Shown here: piece after piece, positions 49,042 through 56,887 of the stretch
Layout: every line of letters starts with the position of its first letter
How positions within the stretch are numbered: the stretch's first letter is position 1
Origin: Acidobacteriota bacterium
GTDB lineage: Bacteria > Acidobacteriota > Thermoanaerobaculia > UBA5066
Assembly: GCA_016716715.1 (NCBI GenBank)
Contig: JADJVE010000009.1
Location: 1 to 64,000 of the forward strand
Length of the DNA stretch: 64,000 bases
Direction: 5' to 3'
Translations under genes and position numbers: made by a program
Notes under the pieces: model-generated
The model's database searches: none
Told to the model about the DNA's origin: nothing
Seen by the model: the letters and a program-made list of their open reading frames with translations, nothing else

Positions 49042-51941
49042 GGATCGAGCGCATCCGGGTGGAGGGCTTCGGCGCGCTGCGCGACCTCGACCTCGCGTGG
49101 CCGGAGGGCAGCGTCCTCCTCGCCGTCGACCCGAACGAGACGGGCAAGACCACGCTCTGCGAGGCGATTGTGACGGCGCTCTACGGGCTGCCGAAACTGC
49201 GCGGCGTCGCGACGCGCGTCCGCGAGCTGCGCCGCCCGCGCAGCGGCGCTCCGATGCGCGTCGGACTCGACGTCTCGGCGGACGGCCGGAAGTGGTCCGT
49301 CGACCGCGACCTCGACGCGGGGACGCTCCGCATCGTGGACCGCGAGCGCGGCGCCGACGCCACGGCCGAATTCCTGCGCGCGGGCGGCCGGGACGTGTTC
49401 GGCGAGACGGTCACCGGCGGCCTCGGGGAGCCCCTCTTCCGCGCGACGGCGTACGTGAAGCAGAACGTGCTGGACACGGACCGTCTCGAGGCCGGCCTCA
49501 CGGTGGAGCTCGCCCGGATCGCCGACTCGGGCGGCGGGGAAGCCTCGGTCGTGCGCGCGCTCGCGGCGCTCGAGCAGGCCCGCCGGGAGATGCCGGGCGC
49601 GACGACGGGCGGCGCCGTCTCGGTCGACACGGAGATCTCCCGCCTCACGAAGAAGATCGAAGCGGCGAAGGCCCGGCGCGACACCCTTGCGCAGAAGCGG
49701 CGTGAGGCCGCCCAGGCGTCCGCCGCCCTCGCGTACCGCACACGCGTGCGGGACGACGTCCGTCGCCGCGCGAATCTCGCGGAGCTTCTCGCCGTCGCCG
49801 CGGAGCGGCGCGCCCTCTCGGAGCGGCTCGACGTCGCGCTCGCCGCGGAACGGAAGCGCCGCGAGACCGAAAACGAGGTCCGCTCGCTCGCGCCGGAGGC
49901 CGCGCTCTTCTCGGACGCCGCGCTCCGGGACGTGGACCGGCTGCGCGAGGAGCGTGGCGCGCGCCCGCAGGCCCTCGACGCCGCGCGCGCAGCTCTGGAG
50001 TCCAGCCTGCGCGAGGCCTTGCGAGACGCCGGGGATCTGTCGCGCCGGTTCGGCGCCGCTTCGCGCCTCGAGGACGAGCCCCGGGCGCGGTTCGAGGCGC
50101 TCCTGCGCGCCCTCGCCGGCCTCAGGAAGGAGCTCGAGGATGCCGAGCGGGCGCTCGAGGCGCACTGGGACGTGCTGCGCGCGGACGGGCTCGCGGAGGA
50201 GTTCGTGCGGCTGGATGCGATCGCCGCCGAGGACCGCGAGTTCGTGCTCGGGGCCGAGGAAGAGCGCGGAACGCTCGAGCTCGAGGGCGTCAAGCTGGAC
50301 CGGAAGGTCGCGGACGCCTCGGCGATCGCGGCGATCGTCGCGGGCGAACGCGCGCAGAGGGTGAGGCTCGGCCGGGGGACGGTCGCCGCAGCGGGCGCTC
50401 TCGTGCCGGTCGTCGCGTGGCTCGCGTGGCCCTCGGCCGGCGCCCCGCTCCATGTGACCGTCGCCGTCGCCGTCTTCGCGCTGACGCTCGGCCTCCTCGG
50501 CGCGATCGGCTGGACGCGTGCGGCGACGCACCGCGTCGCGGACGAGGCCCGGGCCCGCGAGGAGGAGGCCGCCGCGCGCCGGCGCGCGGCGGAGCTCCGG
50601 CGCCAGCTCTCGGAGCTGCGCCTCCGGCTGGACAAGGTGGCCCGGAGCGCCGGCTTCCGCGACGCGGCTTCGCTCCTCAAGGCCCATCGCCGCGTCCGTG
50701 CCGCCGACGACCGCCGCCGCGCTCTCGCCGCCGCGACGACGCGCCGCGACGACGCGAAGCGGCGCCTCGACGCGCTCGACGCCGACCTCGCGCCGTTCCG
50801 CGAAACGCAGGGCCTTCCGCCCGGGATCCCCGGGGAGGACGACGCGGCGCGCCTCCTCGACGTCCTCGTCGAGCTCGGCCGCGTCCGGCAGGAGTCCCGA
50901 ACGCGTGAGGAAGTCCTCGCCAAGGAGAGCGAGCGCCTCGCGCGCGAGGACGCGGACCTCCGCGACCTCGAGCGGCGCCTGCGCGACGCGCTCGCCGCGA
51001 CCGGCGTGCCTCAGGGTCTCCCGATCGCCGAGGCGCTTCTCGCGGTGGAGGCGGGGCGGCGCAAGGCCGCGAAGCTCCGCCAGCTCCAGGAGCACGAGCT
51101 GCCCGCGCGCCGCGAGGCGGAGACCGCCGGCGATCCGGAGGATCTCGCGGCCCGGATCGAGGCGCTCGACGCGGAGATCGCGCGACGCACCGCCGAGGCC
51201 GGGGGCGAGGCCGCGGCGGCGGGCGCGTCCGGCACGCCCGAGGAGGCGCGTCGCGCCGCCGAGGAGGCTCGCGCGGCCCTGGCGCGCGCCGAGGACGAGC
51301 GGTCGGCGGCCGAGAGGGCGCTCGCGGCGGCGGCGCGCGCGGGAGGAGACACGGCGCGGGACGTCGAGGAGGATCTCGAGACCTCCACGGCGCTCCTCGC
51401 GCGCGCGATCGTCTTTCGCGACGCCGTCGACCTCGCGCGCGAATCCCTCGGCGGGGCCGCGGCGTCCGTCTATTCGGACTTTCGGCGCGGCCTGAACGAG
51501 GCTTCGCGCGCGATCCTCGCCACGTGGAGGACCCCGTACGAGGCGCTCGAATTCTCGGACGACCTCACGCTCTCGGCGCGCGTGAAGGGCGGCCGGGTCG
51601 CGACGAAGACGGAGATCGAGGCGGGCCTCTCGACCGGCGCCCGCGAGCAGCTGCACCTCACGGCGCGGCTCGCCGCGCTCCGCTACCTGGGGACCGGCGC
51701 GGCCGGCGTCCCGCTCCTCCTCGACGACCCGCTCGTCGGCGCCGACGACGAGCGGTTCGTCGCCGTCATGAGGTTCCTCGCGACCGAAGTCCTGGGCGAG
51801 CGGCCGGTCCTCGTCGTGTCGTGCCACGCATGGCGGCACGAGCGTCTCCTCGCGGCGCTCGGAGACGCGGCGCCGCGCCTGGCGCGGGTGTCCCTCGCGC
51901 CGTTCTCGTCCCGGCCGGCGGGCGTCGCCGCGCCGGACTGA
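49038..51941 (+). CDS. SbcC/YhaN-like AAA ATPase with coiled coils and membrane hairpin
   Basis: 967 aa from GTG 49038. N-terminal ABC-type half with a variant P-loop (AVDPNETGKTTLCEAI; Asp where the first Gly is usual), then long coiled coils rich in Arg, Glu and Ala. The middle carries a membrane hairpin (AAGALVPVVAWLAWPS; VAVAVFALTLGLLGAIGW), as in YhaN-type proteins. C-terminal half has the signature STGAREQLHLTARLAALRYL and Walker B VPLLLDDPLVGADDERF. It should act with the upstream SbcD-like nuclease on DNA ends, perhaps at the membrane. Confidence 0.83.
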   Translation: MRIERIRVEGFGALRDLDLAWPEGSVLLAVDPNETGKTTLCEAIVTALYGLPKLRGVATRVRELRRPRSGAPMRVGLDVSADGRKWSVDRDLDAGTLRIVDRERGADATAEFLRAGGRDVFGETVTGGLGEPLFRATAYVKQNVLDTDRLEAGLTVELARIADSGGGEASVVRALAALEQARREMPGATTGGAVSVDTEISRLTKKIEAAKARRDTLAQKRREAAQASAALAYRTRVRDDVRRRANLAELLAVAAERRALSERLDVALAAERKRRETENEVRSLAPEAALFSDAALRDVDRLREERGARPQALDAARAALESSLREALRDAGDLSRRFGAASRLEDEPRARFEALLRALAGLRKELEDAERALEAHWDVLRADGLAEEFVRLDAIAAEDREFVLGAEEERGTLELEGVKLDRKVADASAIAAIVAGERAQRVRLGRGTVAAAGALVPVVAWLAWPSAGAPLHVTVAVAVFALTLGLLGAIGWTRAATHRVADEARAREEEAAARRRAAELRRQLSELRLRLDKVARSAGFRDAASLLKAHRRVRAADDRRRALAAATTRRDDAKRRLDALDADLAPFRETQGLPPGIPGEDDAARLLDVLVELGRVRQESRTREEVLAKESERLAREDADLRDLERRLRDALAATGVPQGLPIAEALLAVEAGRRKAAKLRQLQEHELPARREAETAGDPEDLAARIEALDAEIARRTAEAGGEAAAAGASGTPEEARRAAEEARAALARAEDERSAAERALAAAARAGGDTARDVEEDLETSTALLARAIVFRDAVDLARESLGGAAASVYSDFRRGLNEASRAILATWRTPYEALEFSDDLTLSARVKGGRVATKTEIEAGLSTGAREQLHLTARLAALRYLGTGAAGVPLLLDDPLVGADDERFVAVMRFLATEVLGERPVLVVSCHAWRHERLLAALGDAAPRLARVSLAPFSSRPAGVAAPD

Positions 51942-51954
51942 CCCTCCCGGGTTC

Positions 51955-51963
51955 TGCTAGACT
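51955..51963 (+). promoter_or_regulatory. extended -10 promoter candidate for secDF
   Basis: TGCTAGACT (TGN-TAGACT) begins 13 bases after the stop of the ATPase gene. The resulting leader of about 95 nt contains a hairpin CCCGG-AGAAG-CCGGG (51975-51989) and a GC-rich stretch, ending in GGAGG before the GTG. Confidence 0.4.
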
Positions 51964-52064
51964 CCGCCGGTTCGCCCGGAGAAGCCGGGTGTATCCCGCG
52001 GGTTTCCCGTCGCTCCGGTGGCCTCGGCCGCCCCCGGCCGGGCCCGCTCCCGGAGGTTGCGTTC

Positions 52065-53696
52065 GTGAACAAGCCCATCGGATGGCGCGTCGGCGTGACG
52101 TTGGCCGTCCTCATCGGTTCGCTCGGCGCTTATTGGTGGCGCGGCCACGAGGCGCTCAAGAAGTCGCCCACTGCCCCGCCGAATCCCTCGATGTCCGAGG
52201 TCCTCCGCAACGGCATCAAGCTCGGCCTCGACCTCAAGGGAGGGATCCACCTCGTCCTGCAGGTCAAGACGACCGACGCGCTGAGGGTCGAGGCGCAGGA
52301 CACGCTCGAGCACCTCAAGGACGAGGGCACGAAGCGCGGCGTTGCGGTGACCCCGGCGGGCCCCGCCGACGGCACGGGCTTCACGCTGAAGCTCGACGAG
52401 AAGACGGACCAGGCCAAGCTCAAGGACCTCGTCAAGTCGATCCTCCCCGCGAATTCCTGGTCCGTGGACGAGCGCGGCCGCGAGTGGAAAATCGGCTTCA
52501 AGGACGTCGAGAAGAGCGCGATCGAGGACCAGGCCACCCGCCAGGCCGTCGAGACGATCCGCAACCGCGTGGACGCGCTCGGCGTCGCCGAGCCCGTCAT
52601 CCAGCGCCAGGGCACCGACCGCATCGTGGTCGAGATCCCCGGCGTCGACGACCCGAGCCGCGTGAAGGAGATCATCGGAACGACCGGCCTCCTCGAGCTC
52701 ACGCTCGTGGACGACCGCGGCGGCCCGTACCCGACCGCCGAGGGCGCGAGAGCGGCCTACGGCGGGACGATCCCGGAAGACCTCCGCCTCGTCGAGGGCT
52801 TCAGCGAGGACGCCGACGCGCGCACGCGCACGCCGGTCTTCTACGTCCTGAAGCGCGCCGCCGCCGTCACGGGACGCGACATGAAGAACGCGCGGGTGGA
52901 CCGCGACAAGTTCAACCAGCCCGCCGTCATGTTCTTCCTGAACGCGCCGGGCGCGGTGAAGTTCGCGAAGGTCACGGGCGAGAACATCAACAAGCGCCTC
53001 GCGATCGTCCTCGACAACCGCGTGATGTCCGCTCCGAACATCAACAGCCAGATCAAGGAGAGCGGCATCATCGAGGGCAACTTCACGGCCGAGAAGGCGG
53101 ACGCGCTCGCGCTCGTCCTGCGCTCGGGCGCGCTGCCCGCCGAGATGATCGTCCTCGAAGAGCGCACCGTCGGGCCGTCGCTCGGCCTCGACTCGATCAA
53201 AAAGGGCGTCACCGCCTCGATCGTCGGGATGCTCTGCTGCTTCATCGTTGTCGTCCTCTACTACAGGCTCGCGGGCGTCAACGCCGTCGTCGCGCTCCTC
53301 TTGAACGCGATCATCCTTCTCGGCGCAATGGCGTACATCAACGCGACGCTCACGCTGCCCGGCATCGCGGGCTTCATCCTCACGATCGGCATGGCCGTGG
53401 ACTCGAACGTCCTTGTCTTCGAGCGCATCCGCGAGGAGATGGACAACGGCAAGGCCCCGAAGAACGCCATCGACCTCGGGTTCAAGCGCGCCTGGGGCAC
53501 GATCGTCGACACCCACGTCACGACGATCTCGGCCGCGCTCTTCCTCTTCCAGTTCGGCACCGGCCCGATCAAGGGCTTTGCCGTCACCCTCGTCATCGGC
53601 CTAACCGCGTCGGTCTTCACCGCGGTCTTCGTTTCGCACCTCCTGTTCGACCTGATCTACGGGCCGAAGGAGCGTGTCGAGACCCTGTCCATCTGA
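52065..53696 (+). CDS. secD: protein translocase subunit SecD
   Basis: 543 aa from GTG 52065 with GGAGG upstream. N-terminal membrane helix, then the periplasmic P1 domain (LGLDLKGGIHLVLQVKTTDA; IRNRVDALGVAEPVIQRQG) and five C-terminal helices with GMAVDSNVLVFERIREE, the conserved proton-pathway region. SecD with SecF uses proton motive force to pull proteins through SecYEG. Normal length, no defects. Confidence 0.97.
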   Translation: MNKPIGWRVGVTLAVLIGSLGAYWWRGHEALKKSPTAPPNPSMSEVLRNGIKLGLDLKGGIHLVLQVKTTDALRVEAQDTLEHLKDEGTKRGVAVTPAGPADGTGFTLKLDEKTDQAKLKDLVKSILPANSWSVDERGREWKIGFKDVEKSAIEDQATRQAVETIRNRVDALGVAEPVIQRQGTDRIVVEIPGVDDPSRVKEIIGTTGLLELTLVDDRGGPYPTAEGARAAYGGTIPEDLRLVEGFSEDADARTRTPVFYVLKRAAAVTGRDMKNARVDRDKFNQPAVMFFLNAPGAVKFAKVTGENINKRLAIVLDNRVMSAPNINSQIKESGIIEGNFTAEKADALALVLRSGALPAEMIVLEERTVGPSLGLDSIKKGVTASIVGMLCCFIVVVLYYRLAGVNAVVALLLNAIILLGAMAYINATLTLPGIAGFILTIGMAVDSNVLVFERIREEMDNGKAPKNAIDLGFKRAWGTIVDTHVTTISAALFLFQFGTGPIKGFAVTLVIGLTASVFTAVFVSHLLFDLIYGPKERVETLSI

Positions 53697-53709
53697 ATCG
53701 GAGCATCGC

Positions 53710-54939
53710 GTGCGTCTCTTCCACAACACGAACATCGACTTCCTGAAGATCAAGTGGATCTGCATCTCGCTGTCGATCCTCGCGATCGTCATCGGGACGA
53801 TCTCCCTCGTCGCCAAGGGCGGCCCGAACCTCGGGATCGACTTCACGGGCGGCGCGCAGATCGTCTACGCGTTCTCGAAGACCCCCGACGAGGACCAGAT
53901 CCGCAAGATCGTCGAGGCCGCGAACGTCAAGGTCGTCTCCGTCCAGCGGTACGACAAGGCCGAGCGCAACCAGGTGCTCCTGCGCGTGCCCATGGAGAAG
54001 AAGGAAGGGCGTGACGTCTCGAAGGAAGTCACGGCGGCCCTCACGAAGGCGCTCCACCCGGCCGGCGCGGGCCCGGACGCCTTCGACCTCAACCTGAACG
54101 GCGCCGACCTGCTTCTCAAGAAGCTCATCGCCGACGACCCGGAGCACGCCGCGCAGCGCCCGAGCGTCGACCCCAAGGTCGAGTACGGCCGGGTCACGCA
54201 GGCGATCATCGCCGCGCGGTCCGAGAAGGGACTCTTTGCGTCCGTGGCCGACGCCGCAAAGACGCCCGGCGTCTCGCCGACGCTGGCGGAGTGGCTCAAG
54301 GCAAAGACGATTGCCGGCCCCTTCACGCTGATGTCGGCCGAGAACGTCGGCCCGCAGGTCGGGAAGGACCTCCGCGAGAAGGGCACGTGGGCGATCCTGT
54401 TCTCGTGGCTCGCGATGCTGCTCTACATCGCCTTCCGATTCCGCTCGGCGTCCTTCGGGACCGCGGCGGTCGTCGCGCTGATCCACGACACCTGGATCAC
54501 GCTCGGCCTCTGCTCGATCCTGAACCTCGAGATCTCGCTTACGGTCGTCGCCGCGTTTCTGACCCTCATCGGCTACTCGGTCAACGACACCGTCGTCGTT
54601 TTCGACCGGATCCGCGAGAACCGCGAGAAGAACCGGCGCGCCCCGCTCGCCGAGCTCGTGAACCACTCCGTCAACCAGACGCTCTCGCGCACGGTGCTCA
54701 CGTCGCTCCTGACGTTCGTCGTCGTGGTCGTCCTGTTCCTCCTCGGCGGCGAGGTCCTGCGCGGATTCTCGTTCGTCATGCTGGTCGGGATCATCGTCGG
54801 AACGTACTCGTCGATCTTCATCGCGGCCCCGCTCGTGGTCGTCTGGGAAGAGTGGCGGCAGAAGCGCGCGGCGGCGAAGTCCACGGGCGCTCCCGCCCCG
54901 ACGAAGCCCGGCAAGGCCGCCGCGGCGAAGTCCCGCTAG
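53710..54939 (+). CDS. secF: protein translocase subunit SecF
   Basis: 409 aa from GTG 53710. LGIDFTGGAQIVYAFSKTPD is the SecF signature, and GYSVNDTVVVFDRIRENREK lies in the C-terminal helices. A larger than usual periplasmic insertion (about residues 105-205) has a helix-hairpin-helix-like GVSPTLAEWL segment. Ends with an Ala/Lys-rich cytoplasmic tail. It directly follows secD. Confidence 0.95.
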   Translation: MRLFHNTNIDFLKIKWICISLSILAIVIGTISLVAKGGPNLGIDFTGGAQIVYAFSKTPDEDQIRKIVEAANVKVVSVQRYDKAERNQVLLRVPMEKKEGRDVSKEVTAALTKALHPAGAGPDAFDLNLNGADLLLKKLIADDPEHAAQRPSVDPKVEYGRVTQAIIAARSEKGLFASVADAAKTPGVSPTLAEWLKAKTIAGPFTLMSAENVGPQVGKDLREKGTWAILFSWLAMLLYIAFRFRSASFGTAAVVALIHDTWITLGLCSILNLEISLTVVAAFLTLIGYSVNDTVVVFDRIRENREKNRRAPLAELVNHSVNQTLSRTVLTSLLTFVVVVVLFLLGGEVLRGFSFVMLVGIIVGTYSSIFIAAPLVVVWEEWRQKRAAAKSTGAPAPTKPGKAAAAKSR

Positions 54940-54942
54940 CGT

Positions 54943-56187
54943 TCAGGCGGCGTCCGAGGCCTCGGGGCCGAGGACGCCCTCCCATTTCGCGACGACGACG
55001 GCCGCGACGCAGTTGCCCGCGAGGTTGATCGACGTGCGGGCCATGTCCATGAGCTCGTCCACCGCGAGGATCATCGCGACGCCCGCCTCTCCCGGCAGGT
55101 TGAAGCTCGCGCAGCCGGCCGCGATGATCACGAGCGAGGCCCGCGGCACGGCGGCGACGCCCTTGGACGTGAGCATGAACACGAGGCACATCGTGATCTG
55201 CTCGGCGATCGACAGGTGGCGCCCGGCGGCCTGCGCGATCGTCATCGTGGCGAGGACGATGTAGAGCGTCGAGCCGTCGAGGTTGAAGCTGTAGCCCGCG
55301 GGCAGGACGAAGCCCGCGACGCCCTTCGGGACGCCGAACTCGACGATCCGCTCGAGCGCGCGGGGAAGGGCGGCCTCGGATGACGCCGTGGAGAACGCGA
55401 TGAGGAACGGCTCGCGGATCTTCGCGAAGAACCGCCGGATCGACACCCCGCAGAGCTTCAGGGCCGGCACGAGGACGATGAGCGCGAACACGATCAGCGC
55501 CGCGTAGAGGGAGCCGACGAGCTTCGCGTAGCTCCCGAGGACCGTGATCCCGTGGTGCGAGACCGCGCCCGCCATCGCGCCGAAGACGCCGAGCGGCGTG
55601 AGCGCCATGACGTAGTCCGTGAGCTTGAAGAGCACGGCGACGGCGGACTCGAAGAAGTCGACGAACGGCTTCGCCCGCTCGTGGCCCACGTGGGCCGCGG
55701 CGACGCCGAGGAGCGTCGCGAAGATGACGATCTGCAGGATGTCCTGCTTCGCCATCGCGTCGACCACGTTGGAGGGGAAGAGGTGGAGGAGCGTCTCGAC
55801 GGCCGTCTTCGGCTTCGCGAGGATCTCGCCCGTGGCCGGGAGCTTCAGGTCGAGACCGGGCTTCACGAGGTTCGCGAAGACGAGGCCGATCACGAGGGCG
55901 ATCGTCGTGGCGATCTCGAAATAGATGAGCGCCTTGACGCCCATCCGCCCGACGGCCTTCACGTCGCCCGTCTTCCCGATCCCGAGGACGATCGTCGAGA
56001 AGATGAGCGGGACGACGAGCATCTTGATGAGGTTGATGAAGGCCTTCGAGAGGAACCGGAACGATTCGTAGGCCCAGGGGTACGTCTCGGCCGGGAGGAA
56101 GTGGCCGAGGACGACCCCGAGGATCAGCGCGTAGAAGATGAGCGCCGTCGGGGATAGCCAGCGGCTCCGCGCGCGGCCGCCGCTCAC
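54943..56187 (-). CDS. dicarboxylate/amino acid:cation symporter (DAACS family)
   Basis: 414 aa from a GTG that overlaps the dedA stop (GTGA). Family motifs: FINLIKMLVVPLIFSTIVLG, AFSTASSEAALPRALERIVE (serine-rich re-entrant loop HP1), GYSFNLDGSTLY, and SKGVAAVPRASLVIIA with NLPGEAGVAMILAVDELMDM. These are the substrate and sodium sites of GltP/DctA-type symporters. Specificity between glutamate and C4-dicarboxylates cannot be read safely. Confidence 0.92.
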   Translation of the reverse strand: MSGGRARSRWLSPTALIFYALILGVVLGHFLPAETYPWAYESFRFLSKAFINLIKMLVVPLIFSTIVLGIGKTGDVKAVGRMGVKALIYFEIATTIALVIGLVFANLVKPGLDLKLPATGEILAKPKTAVETLLHLFPSNVVDAMAKQDILQIVIFATLLGVAAAHVGHERAKPFVDFFESAVAVLFKLTDYVMALTPLGVFGAMAGAVSHHGITVLGSYAKLVGSLYAALIVFALIVLVPALKLCGVSIRRFFAKIREPFLIAFSTASSEAALPRALERIVEFGVPKGVAGFVLPAGYSFNLDGSTLYIVLATMTIAQAAGRHLSIAEQITMCLVFMLTSKGVAAVPRASLVIIAAGCASFNLPGEAGVAMILAVDELMDMARTSINLAGNCVAAVVVAKWEGVLGPEASDAA

Positions 56188-56834
56188 GCCGCGGCGCCCC
56201 CGCGGGCCTTGCGCGCCTTCCACCATTCCCAGGCGAGCGGCAGGACCGAGATCCCGATGATCGCGAGGACGACGAGGGAGAAGTTCTTCTTCACGATCGG
56301 GATGTTCCCGAAAAAGTAGCCCGAGAAGACGCAGATCGCGACCCAGGCGACGCCGCCGATCACGTTGTAGGCGATGAACGTCCCGTACGTCATCGAGCCG
56401 ACGCCCGCGACGAACGGCGCGAACGTCCGCACGATCGGGACGAACCGCGCCAGGATGATCGTCTTCTTGCCGTGCTTCTCGTAGAAGGCTTCCGTCTTCT
56501 TCAGGTGTTCCTGCTTGAGGAACTTCACGGTCCCGTCGAAGGCGCGCGGGCCGATCTTCTTTCCGATCCAGTAGTTGACCGTGTCGCCGAGGATGGCGGC
56601 GAGGGAGAGGAGCAGGAAGAGGGCCCAGACGTTCAGGGTGCCGAGCGAGGCGAGGGCGCCGGCGGTGAAGAGGAGCGAATCGCCCGGGAGGAACGGCGTG
56701 ACGACGAGGCCGGTCTCGCAGAAGACGATCGCGAACAGGATCGCGTTCGTCCAGGCCCCGTAGTCCCGCGTGACCTCGGCAAGGTGCTTGTCGATGTGCA
56801 GGAAGACGTCGATCAGCTGCTTCAACAGATCCAT
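56184..56834 (-). CDS. DedA family membrane protein
   Basis: 216 aa with CETGLVVTPFLPGDSLLFTA and YWIGKKIGPRAF then ARFVPIVRTFAPFVAGVGSM, the SNARE-associated/DedA signatures including the conserved Glu and Arg residues. DedA proteins are inner-membrane, membrane-potential-dependent and linked to undecaprenyl-phosphate or phospholipid flipping. Divergent from rel. Confidence 0.93.
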   Translation of the reverse strand: MDLLKQLIDVFLHIDKHLAEVTRDYGAWTNAILFAIVFCETGLVVTPFLPGDSLLFTAGALASLGTLNVWALFLLLSLAAILGDTVNYWIGKKIGPRAFDGTVKFLKQEHLKKTEAFYEKHGKKTIILARFVPIVRTFAPFVAGVGSMTYGTFIAYNVIGGVAWVAICVFSGYFFGNIPIVKKNFSLVVLAIIGISVLPLAWEWWKARKARGGAAA

Positions 56835-56873
56835 TTCGGCCCTCGTTGGGTGCGGAGGATAGCCGGAAAGGAC

Positions 56874-56879
56874 GATAAT
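56874..56879 (+). promoter_or_regulatory. -10 element for a leaderless rel message
   Basis: GATAAT ends 8 nt before the GTG at 56888 without a Shine-Dalgarno between. Confidence 0.5.
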
Positions 56880-56887
56880 GGGCGGCC

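Noticed and set aside
51989..52064. Secretion-monitor arrest peptide upstream of secD (a proline-rich RPPPAGPAPGG reading)
   Set aside because: The frame has no signal sequence and does not stop before secD but runs on inside it, so it is not a separate leader peptide.
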